Below are positions 55,537 through 64,000 of a stretch of 64,000 bases of DNA, piece after piece. The first letter of the stretch is position 1, and every line of letters starts with the position of its first letter. The notes under the pieces were generated by a model. It searched no databases, was not told the origin of the DNA, and worked only from the letters and a program-made list of their open reading frames with translations. The translations under genes and the position numbers were made by a program. Source of the DNA: Meloidogyne chitwoodi (taxonomy: Eukaryota; Nematoda; Chromadorea; Rhabditida; Meloidogynidae); NCBI GenBank assembly GCA_015183035.1, contig JACZZP010000014.1, positions 1,922,001-1,986,000 of the forward strand, given 5' to 3'.

Positions 55537-58236
55537 ATGAGTTTTTCATCTTTTCATGCAATTCTCATTATTTTCAACTTTTCTGGATTTTGGTTTAATT
55601 ATTCCTTGGGCCAGGATGTATCTGGATCATTATCTTTTATGCTTGTTTATAATGGAAAGGATTTGGATACAAGCGGAATAAAGCAGATATTTAGTGGTGA
55701 AAAAGATGATATGACTTTAATTTCGGCTGTTCCTTCAGATATTAAAGGTATAAAAAAGTTTAATAAATAAAAAAGACTGGATTTGATATGGACACTTTGG
55801 TGCACCGAAACAACCATAATATTTTTTATTTTTTAAAAAGATCAAATGCCAAAAGAATTAAAATCTGCATTACAAAATGAAACTGTTAGTGATTTAAAAA
55901 AGGAAATTGAAAAAGCAAAGGAGGCAATGGAAGAAGCTAAAACCCCCCAAGATTTTAAAGAACAATTGGACAAAGTTGCCCCTGAAACAGAACAAGTTGT
56001 TAGCCAAACAATTAATTGGATTTATAAAAAATTTAAAGATTCTTTAGATAAAGAAGAAGAAGATTTTGTCAATCAAGTCAAATATTTTTTATTTATTTAA
56101 TTTTAAAAATGCCAAAAATAATACAAAACCACCATTTAATTAATTATTCTTAATTTTAGCTAGTTGATAAACTGAACAATACATACAATTATTTGAAAGA
56201 TAAAATAAATCAAGACTATCAAAACTTGGACTCTAATGACAAACAAAACTTGACATTCTCTGCTGTTTTTGGAAGTAAGTTGAAAAAGGTTAAATTAGAG
56301 TATTATTGTAAAATCTTAATATTTAAAACTTGTTTTACAATAAAGTTTTACAATTCCTGAAAGTAAATAAATTTAAAATGAGAAAAGTTTGTAACTTTAC
56401 ATGTTTTGTAAAATAAGTTTTAATTGTTGGATTGTAAATTATTTACAATTCCGGAACAGACTAAAGTAAAATTAAATAAACTTTAGTGATGTCAACCAGT
56501 AGTAACTGATAGAAACGCAATCCGGAAAGAAAACTAAAGAAAACTCAAATTGAGTTATGTAAATATTTGTATTATATTCTATATTTTGTAGTTATCTTTC
56601 AATTTATTTTCTTCTATTTTTATTATTAAATGCCTTTTTTCTAAGTTAAATTTCAGTCCAAAAAAGCATAAAAATTGACTTTTAAGAGTTTTTTGGCTAT
56701 AATTCTCTAGTCTAATTTTTCAAAATTTTGAGTTTCATCCCAATTTGTAGATAATTTTCTGCTCTATCCAATGACATCAAGAACGTCAAAAAATATTCAC
56801 GCGTTCGCGAGTTATAAGACGTTGACTCTAGTACCCTATGACCATTCCCCCAAATAAAATCATTTTTCTCTTTAAATTGAAAATAAAATTTTTTCTTTTT
56901 AATTATGCGCAAATTACAACAGCTTAAAAATCATGTAGGTAATAGAAGGGTACCGCCTTTCTCCACTAAAACTTAAAAATTAAGCAATTTATTTTCATCT
57001 TCAATTCTTGGCCCCCACAGTCATTTTCTCCTTCTTATATTTTAATTCTCCACGCATCAATTCTTTGCTGCAAGAAGAAGAAGAAAAATAAATCTTTACT
57101 CTCTTTTTTAAAATGTAGCAAAAAAAACTTTTTTTAATTTTAAATTTTGATTTTTAAACATTTATTTTAATCTTTCTTACATTTTTTCTTATTTTGGCAT
57201 TCTGCCCTTATAAAATTTAATTTATTTTAACGGTTAATTAAATCTAATTATCTCATTTTATTTTAATTTTTTATGAGTTTCCGTTAACCTTGAATACCCT
57301 TAAAGAACACATTAAACACTTTTTGCAGGCCTTTAACACAGGGAGGGGTGATCAGTGAGTAAAAAGGAAAGGGGGCACACTAACTTTATTATAAACATTA
57401 ATTATAAAAATAGATCAACCCAATAGATCAACTGAGTTGATAATTTTTGATATTCAAGTTTTAGAAACTCGTCTCTAATGTACTTTAATAATTTTTTACT
57501 TACTCTAATATACATTTTTTAAATCTTTGAGACTCTAATAAACTTTAGACTAATTGATGTTTTTATATAGTAGCGCTAGGATAGTTGATTCTTTAAAAAA
57601 GACACTAACTTAATCTAGCACCTCCAAAAATAATTAGCTTGAAAATTGCAAGTTTCTGCAAACATAAAAGTAGACTGCAATTTTGGATTAATGTTTTTTT
57701 TAAAAGAAATAATTTTTCCTTTATTTCTTTCCTTAAAATAATTTCTTTAAAAAAATAGAAATAGAGAGTATTCGAGAAAATATTTATTAGAGTCTGATTA
57801 TAAAATTTAAATTTAATTTTTCGACTCAAATGATCCTTTTTGTCTATAAACTATTTGTTATACTCAAATGGTATTTTTCTATCTAAAAGATTATTCTAGA
57901 CTCTAATGCCCCTTTATCGACTTTGCGGTACTTCTCTGACTCTAATAACCTTTACCTGAATAATTATTTTTTGTACTTTTTAAAAAACAAGGAGAAAAGT
58001 TCATGTCCTTGATTTAACAAACAACTCTTTTCTTTCTCTTCCACGTGCTAATGACCTCCACTAAAAATCTCTTTCTTTTCCCAAACTACTGCGATTTCCG
58101 CTCTTTTCGTTAAAAAAACAACTAATACTTAATAATATCAATTTTTGTAGGTAATGCTGCGCCAAAATTTACTATTTATAAAAAAGAGTTTTTTCTCATT
58201 CTTATTTATTTTATTTTTTATTCCCTTAGCAATTAA
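55537..58236 (+). CDS. Secreted Lys/Glu-rich helical protein (FAR- or SXP/RAL-2-like architecture)
   Basis: Exons 55537..55747, 55841..56076, 56160..56274 and, less surely, 58151..58236; sum is an exact frame of 215 aa. Signal peptide SSFHAILIIFNFSGFWFNYS with a likely cut near LGQ/D. Mature part is almost all amphipathic helix: LKKEIEKAKEAMEEAKTPQD, QVVSQTINWIYKKFKDSLDK, LVDKLNNTYNYLKDKINQDY, then NLDSNDKQNLTFSAVFG. Size, secretion and helix pattern recall nematode fatty-acid/retinol-binding or SXP/RAL-2 proteins, but no diagnostic motif is clear. The fourth exon after a 1.88-kb intron would add a hydrophobic end (FFLILIYFIFYSLSN), perhaps an anchor; the gene may instead end elsewhere. Possible parasitism-related secreted protein, by inference only. 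Confidence 0.65.
56275..58150. other. Long intron or spacer after exon 3 of the secreted-protein gene
   Basis: Holds TTCCGGAA and TTTACAA-type words (56330..56530), a less A/T-biased patch at 56700..56960 with a short minus-strand frame, and several GACTCTAATAA words (57470..57960) that also occur at 50470..50580. No exon recognised. Confidence 0.4.
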
Positions 58237-58585
58237 AAAATTATAAAAAAATTTTAAATTTTAGGGCAAAGGTTTAAAAATATTTTAATTGAGCAACGCC
58301 TGCAAAAGGTAAAAACGAACATCAAAAAAAGACACATTTGTGACTCTCATCTTTTTTAAAATATCCACCCCCCTTTTTCTAAGTATATTCTCAACTGACC
58401 CCTTCCCCTCCGTCTTCTTTTCTTTCTCTTTCCCCTCTTTTATTCTTCTAAATACTTAACCAAAATTATTTAATACAACAATTTGTGTGTTTTCTGTCTT
58501 AATTAAAATTAATTAAATTTTACTGCTCTAATACTGGCCATTCTTTTTAACAAAAAACATCATTTTTAAAAATTTATTTAACAAA
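58237..58585. other. Spacer, 349 bp, upstream of the ADAMTS-like gene
   Basis: Pyrimidine-rich around 58380..58445 (CCCCTTTTTCT, CTTTCTCTTTCCCCTC), plausible promoter; no frame. Confidence 0.4.
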
Positions 58586-61500
58586 ATGTTTATAACTGCG
58601 TTTTCGCTTCTTGTACTCTTTACAGTGATAAATGTAAGTTTTTCATTTTATTTATTTTTTAAAATTTTTTAAAGATATGCATTGGCTCACTAGTCAGCTT
58701 CTTTTCACCAGACGATCTCATTTACACATTTGGTGTTAATTCAGTAAGAGAAGGTTCTTCTTTTTATTTTCCTTTTATTTTTTTTTTTGATTATTTTTCA
58801 GTTCCCTCACATCGTTTTACTTATCCCCAATTATTGCTTAGACAAAATTCCAACTCTTACGACTTGTTAATTGAGTTGGATGAAGGGAATTTACAAAAAA
58901 TTCCTCTACAACCCGTCACTAGTCAATTACTTGCCGACAGGTTAATTTATAAAATTTAATTAATTTTATTTTGTGTTAGACTAACAATTGTCCGGAGAAC
59001 AAAAGCTGATGGTGGTGGTCACCTCGAAACTGCACTAAATCCATTAAAGCATTTTGACGACTGTCATTTTCATTACAACTCAACTGATATGTATTTGGCT
59101 GTTTCTAATTGCGAGGAAGGAGAATTGGTAAGCAAAAATATATAAACTTTACAAATTGTAAAATTAACACTAACTTATTGCAAATCTGGAAAAACGCAAT
59201 TTTATGAGATTACAATTTATTGTTTTCCGGAAAGAACATTGTTTCTTATGAACATTCACAAGTCGACTTTGTAAACCGGAAAACAGATTAAAACATTACT
59301 TCCTTCCAAAAACATCTTTTAAAAACTATATTTCCGGAAAAGATTTACAACTTTTCGGGAAATATTTAACATATTCCAGAAAATATTTAATATATTCCGG
59401 AAATTATTTAAACATTCCGGAAAATATTTACAACTTTCTGGATAATATTTTTGTTTCTATTAACTGAAAAGTTTAAACACAATGTTTTCTAATAAATTAA
59501 AATTTATTTAGAAAGCAAGTATTATTCGTAACGGCACTCTTTGGGTGCTTCACCCAATTCCTCAAAGACATAATGCTAGAATGCGTCGCTCAACAAATAA
59601 TAATTTATTAACTCATGTTTTATATAAAAGAGATGTTACAGAAGGAAAAAAAGATGAAGAATTTTGTGGAATTGATAATACAATAACTAGTGATGAATTG
59701 CTTGATAATGAGGCTGGGATTCACGAGGTTTTTTTTTAATTGGAAAAATATTTTTTTATGTATTTTTTAAAGGATGTTTTCGTTGTGGGACAGAGAATGT
59801 CACAAGAAAGTGATTTAATTGTAGAATTGGCAATATTTGTAGATGAAGAACTTTGGAGGCATTTTTCTTCTAGACACGGATCTTTAGCTTGGCAGAAATT
59901 GCAACAATATGCACTTACTATGCTTAGCAATATTCAGGTTTATTTTTTTTTAATAAGAAAAGTAATTATTTTTTTAAGATTATGTATAAGCAACCAACAG
60001 CATTGCCCACAATTACCTTTAAAGTTGTTAGATATGAAGTTTTTCAAACTCAGCCGGTAATTTAAAAATTTAATTATTTTTTCATTAAATTAAACCTTTC
60101 TTTTTTTTGATTGGTCTTTGACATTATTTAAAATTTTGGGGGAAATTCGCGTGTGATCGCCCTTTTTATTATCAGCTGCGTCACAAACTGGCTGTTAAAC
60201 TTTAATAGTTAATTTATGCTTTAATTGCGGAAATTAATTATATTTTTTAAATTGATTTTTATTGATAACATTGTACTTTTTAATTTTTTTGAATTATGAC
60301 GCAAAAGCGAGGCCAAATAATAAACTTGCGCGCCTTTGTAAATTTTTTTGAAAACTTTTTCTGGAAAACATTAAAACATTTACAGCAAACATTACCAATG
60401 TTCAAAAATGCTTTAAAAATATTAAAATATACTCAAGCATAAAAACATTACAATACAAAAACATTACTTTTTAAAACATTACAACAAACATTATTAAATT
60501 TATTTTTTGAATCTCTTATATTCTCCTTTATAGAGTGCATTAGCTGCCCATCTACATGAGAATGGAAATGCGCAAAGATATTTAGACAGATTTTGTCGTT
60601 ACCAACGCAGTTTAGGAGTTCAGGACTGGGACCACGCATTAATGCTTACAGGATATGATATTCACCGAGGCTATGGAGCCAATTCAATTTCAGGGATTGC
60701 TAGATTGGATGGTAGATTTTAAAAAATTGAAAAATAATTCAATTATTTTTTCTAAGGAATGTGTGATCCATGGAATACTTGGTCAGTTTATTTCTTTAAA
60801 ACTTAAAGTTTGTTCTCGTTATTTCCGGAAAACATGCTTATTTTTTGTTAACAAAAAGTTACAATTGTAATTTATTTTAAATTGTAATTTTTAAGTTTTG
60901 GAATTCAACTTTATTTATTATTCCACTAAAAAAATTTATTTTTCTTTTCTTCTTTCTAGTACTTTAGCGGAAGGTTTGGATTTTACCTCAGCATTTATTG
61001 GAACACACGAATTGGGTCATTCCGTTGGTATGCGTCACGATGAGCCTTATTGTTCTGATAATTATATAATGAGTGCTTCTCTTGGGCCTGGAAAAGTTAC
61101 ATGGTCAACTTGTTCATTAAGAGATTATCAAAATTTTATTCAAAGATTGGAGTAATTCTTTGAAATTTTTTTAATTTTTTAAAAATTAAGTTCAAAAAAT
61201 AAAAATTGTCTTCGCGTGTCTTTACTCCGAGAGAAATTGCCTATGCGGGATACACTCAAACCAGGACAGATTTATGATTCTCACGAGCAATGTAGATTGA
61301 TGCATGGAGCTAGTTATGTTCAAGTTTCTCCTAGACAGGACCATTACGGTATTTTATAAAGTTTAATTTATTGTACTCAAGAACCTCATTAGATGGAATT
61401 TGCAATATGATGTGGTGTGGTCAAGGCAATTATGGTCGTATCGTTACATCTCACCCAGCTTTGGAGGGAACATTTTGTGGTGATAGAAGATGGTAAAAAT

Positions 61501-63976
61501 ATTTATATTTTTTAATTTTTAAATTAATTTTAATAATTAACAAAAGGTGTTCTCTCGGCCGTTGTGTTCCCTGGACTGGATTTGGGGCTCCACTTTCTCC
61601 TAGACCTTCAATACAACAACAACCATATCCTTCAACAATTACTACTACGACAACTGTTTCTCCTCCTTCTGTGAGTTATAAAATAAGACCAAAAGTTGGT
61701 GGAACACTAGCTAAATATTTAAAAACTATTGCTGAGTGGCAACAACGAAATAAAGGGAAAAAGAGTCTTTTAATTCAAATTGGTAATAAAAATAATAATA
61801 ATACTACCAATAAGAAGAAGAAAAGAAGGAAAACACATGGGAAAATATAATTGTTTGGGAAATTAGTAAAGGTTTTCCGGAAAGAAAAACATCTTCCGGA
61901 AAGTAACTAAATTGTTTATGGAATAATCATTGTTTACCCAGAAAAATGTTTTTCAGTCAAAACAGGTTTTTCTGATGTGAAAACATGTTTCTCTCATTTT
62001 TAAATTTTTTCTTATGTCAAAAAATGTTTTTTAAAATATATTTATTATTTTATTTTTATGTTTTAAAGTTTATTTTTTTTCAAGTTTCTAGGTTTATTTG
62101 TTCAGTTTAGTTAAGTTTATTTCTTCATTTTTATGTTAAATCAATCTAATATTTATTTAATTTTCTTAATATCATTAATTTATCATCATATATTTTCTAA
62201 TTTATTTTTTCAAAAGTTTTCGTCATGGATGACGTCCATAAAAATAAATTAACTAATATGTAATGTAAAATACTTGGAAAACTTTTAAGTTTTTTGTTTC
62301 TAAAGAAAATTAGGAAAATTCTCAATAAAATTTTTTTTCCTTCATTTTCTATTTAATTAACTGCCATATTTTTTATATGTATGCTCATTTTTATTTCTGC
62401 CTCATATGATAAATGATTAATATATTTAATCTTTTAAGTAAATATTTTGTCCAATATTATTTAGGGATCAGACTAAATATAATTTAATTTTGAATCAAGC
62501 ATTTTCAGTAAACTAAAAAATTTAAAACTTGAATTGTAATTTTCATGTTTTAATTTAAAGTTTATTTTTTAATTGTAATTTATTTTATAGAGTTAATTTT
62601 AATATTAAAAGTCTGATCCTCCTTAACTTTTTTCCTTCTCTAACACTTGTCTTTTTTTATCTTACAAATTTTGAACTAGTGTTCCCTTGTCAATTTTTTA
62701 CCCAAAATTTAAAATGCAAAAAATTCCGCCAAGTACCTAGTGCCAATTTGTGGCCAATAATTCGTAAAAAACCTTGTTCTAAATTTTAACGGTCAAAGTT
62801 TTTGAATTCTGTTAACTTTTTGCTAATTTTTACTCTTTTTTTCGTCTTTTTTGCATCTTTTTTCTTTATTTTTTTACATCTCTTTTTACCCTATTTTGTG
62901 TAAAAAATTCCACTCAATTCATTAATGTAATTATTCTTTTTTGCAACTTTTTCTTTAATTTGTAATCTGAAAGCGTGAAAAAAACTTATGTGAAACTTTT
63001 TTTCTTTCTCGCCTTTAAGTTGCAAAATTACAATACTAGAAAAGGTTGCAAAATTATTTTTGTAAAAACATATAAAAAGTTGGGAATTGTAAATGTAAAA
63101 AAGTTGTAAAATTACAATTTAAAAAAGAAAGTTGGAATATTAAGTTATAAAATTATTATTTTTAGCAGCAAGTAATCAATGGACAATGGGCAAGTTGGTC
63201 TCCTTTTGATTGCAAGCAATGCTCTTGTCCAAGTATTGCTGGTTCTATAGGAGTGGTATATTTTATTTATTAAATAATACAATTTAATTTTCTTCATTTC
63301 AGACGCTCTCCCATCGAAATTGTTCCAATCCAGAACCTTTAAATGGAGGTACTGAGTGTCAAGGCCCAAGTCAAAGAGCAGCAGTTTGTTCTCGAAAGTG
63401 TTCAGAAGAAAGGAATTCTGTTAACCAATATATTTGTAGGTTTTTTTAATTATAAATTTAACAAAAGTAAACGTTGGGACAGTTGTAGAAATTCTTAATT
63501 TACCTAAGTTTATGAATTAATGAAAAAATACATTTTTTGTTTTGTAAATCATTTACATAATTTTTTATTTTATGAGAATGTATATATTAAATAAGAGCAT
63601 TTAATCATCATTTGGACTTATACATAATCATTATTTTGATCTTTACCCTTTTTACGGCATCTTTGATCTTTTAAAACGTCATAATTTTTAAACAAAAGTA
63701 TTTTTGTAAGAATTAATTTTTAATTATTTTTAAGTATGAATACTTTTTAAATATCTAAATAACAGCTAAAAATTAAGAAATAATATTTTATAAATTATTG
63801 TACAGCAAACAAATGTGCCCAGCACAAATATCAACGCAGTGATTCTGAATTAACTGGAAGTGGAAGCCAGTTAACTCGATTTCCGCAACGTGCTTGTAAA
63901 ATTTTTTGTGATGTGCAAAATGGTTTTGGTTCACAAAGGAATTATCGGTTTTATGGAGATAATCTTCCGGATGGAG
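58586..63976 (+). CDS. ADAMTS-type secreted metalloprotease, 3' end beyond window
   Basis: Sixteen exons seen, starting [16 protein letters not shown] (signal peptide) at 58586 and ending at the donor 63976 within the coding frame; about 681 aa so far. Propeptide follows, with a Cys in EEFCGIDN as possible switch. Catalytic domain starts near [18 protein letters not shown] and carries the zinc motif [12 protein letters not shown] (exon 60960..61151) and the Met turn at IMSAS. Then a disintegrin-like/Cys-rich part ([50 protein letters not shown]), a Pro/Thr linker ([14 protein letters not shown]), a divergent thrombospondin repeat ([39 protein letters not shown]) and the start of a spacer (CKIFCDVQN). 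Acts on extracellular matrix. Intron 4 is full of TTCCGGAA words. Donor 61671 (GTGAGT) is weakly bypassed by an open frame to 61849 (see findings). Confidence 0.92.
59170..59460. repeat. TTCCGGAAAATATTTA repeat block in ADAMTS intron 4
   Basis: About eight units such as ATTCCGGAAAATATTTACAA, spaced 20-25 bp near the end. Shares the TTCCGGAA palindrome with the 15.6-20.2 kb repeats but a different flank. Confidence 0.7.
60340..60500. repeat. AAAACATTA repeat in ADAMTS intron 7
   Basis: CTGGAAAACATTAAAACATT and many AAAACATTA words: looks like the inverse of the AATGTTTT half of the TTCCGGAATGTTTT repeat. Confidence 0.45.
61671..63165. other. Long ADAMTS intron (1.5 kb)
   Basis: First 180 bp stay open in frame with the preceding exon. 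Beyond that: TTCCGGAAAG words at 61873..61903, GTTTTTC..GAAAAACATG words, then A/T simple sequence and a TTGCAAAATTACAA-type run near 63020..63120. No other exon seen. Confidence 0.5.
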
Positions 63977-64000
63977 GTAAAAAATTACAATTCTTTAAAA

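Noticed and set aside
56712..56912. Minus-strand 66-aa frame
   Set aside because: No start context, no family, sits in a repeat-like patch of an intron or spacer.
59736..60060. Both-strand frames around the ADAMTS exons
   Set aside because: Exon shadows or intron read-through of the ADAMTS-like gene.

Overview
The window reads as nuclear DNA of a nematode, most likely a plant-parasitic root-knot nematode (Meloidogyne-like). This is inferred from gene content, very high A+T, dense small exons, short T-rich introns that nearly all begin G|GTTTTTT and end TTTTTAG, and acceptor-like TTTTTAG sites directly before some start codons, as expected for spliced-leader trans-splicing. The coding calls were made by splicing exons by eye. 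In most genes the exon lengths add up to an exact open frame, which is good internal support. No horizontally acquired cell-wall-degrading genes, viruses, rRNA genes or CRISPR arrays were seen.

Layout. 0-5 kb: 3' end of a membrane-protein gene (+), a 1-acyl-glycerol-3-phosphate acyltransferase (+), and a short SLX4-type structure-specific nuclease scaffold (-). 5-17 kb: a plus-strand run of closely spaced genes: four-TM LAPTM-like protein, NDOR1 diflavin reductase, GET1/WRB, NME6-type kinase and an unrecognised 367-aa gene. The short gaps suggest an operon. 16.8-17.7 kb: a small insulin-like peptide gene (-), assembled here from four tiny exons. 17.7-21 kb: gene-poor, full of TTCCGGAATG repeats. 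21-25 kb: a two-DM13-domain (Skeletor-like) gene (+) with a small membrane-protein gene nested antisense in one intron; that nested gene itself carries a 1.1-kb near-perfect foldback element. 25-26 kb: a truncated TP53RK/Bud32-like kinase relic. 27.3-28.5 kb: histone H1 (-). 30.3-41.7 kb: phospholipase C beta (-, about 38 exons) with an unusually long X-Y linker. 43.9-52.2 kb: minus-strand run of MPPED-type phosphoesterase, eIF4E, MPDU1 and SRP54. 52-55.5 kb: gene-poor. 55.5-58.2 kb: secreted helical protein (+). 58.6 kb to the end: ADAMTS-type metalloprotease (+), running off the window.

Functionally this is ordinary housekeeping and signalling content: lipid synthesis (AGPAT), Fe-S electron supply (NDOR1), tail-anchored and signal-peptide targeting (GET1, SRP54), glycosylation (MPDU1), translation (eIF4E), chromatin (H1), Gq signalling (PLC beta) and insulin signalling. 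The unusual layer is the non-coding one: at least sixteen tRNA-like relics sitting mainly inside introns in both orientations, several foldback/MITE elements (one with a clear 8-bp target duplication, one with TA), and several short palindromic motif families spread through introns and spacers.
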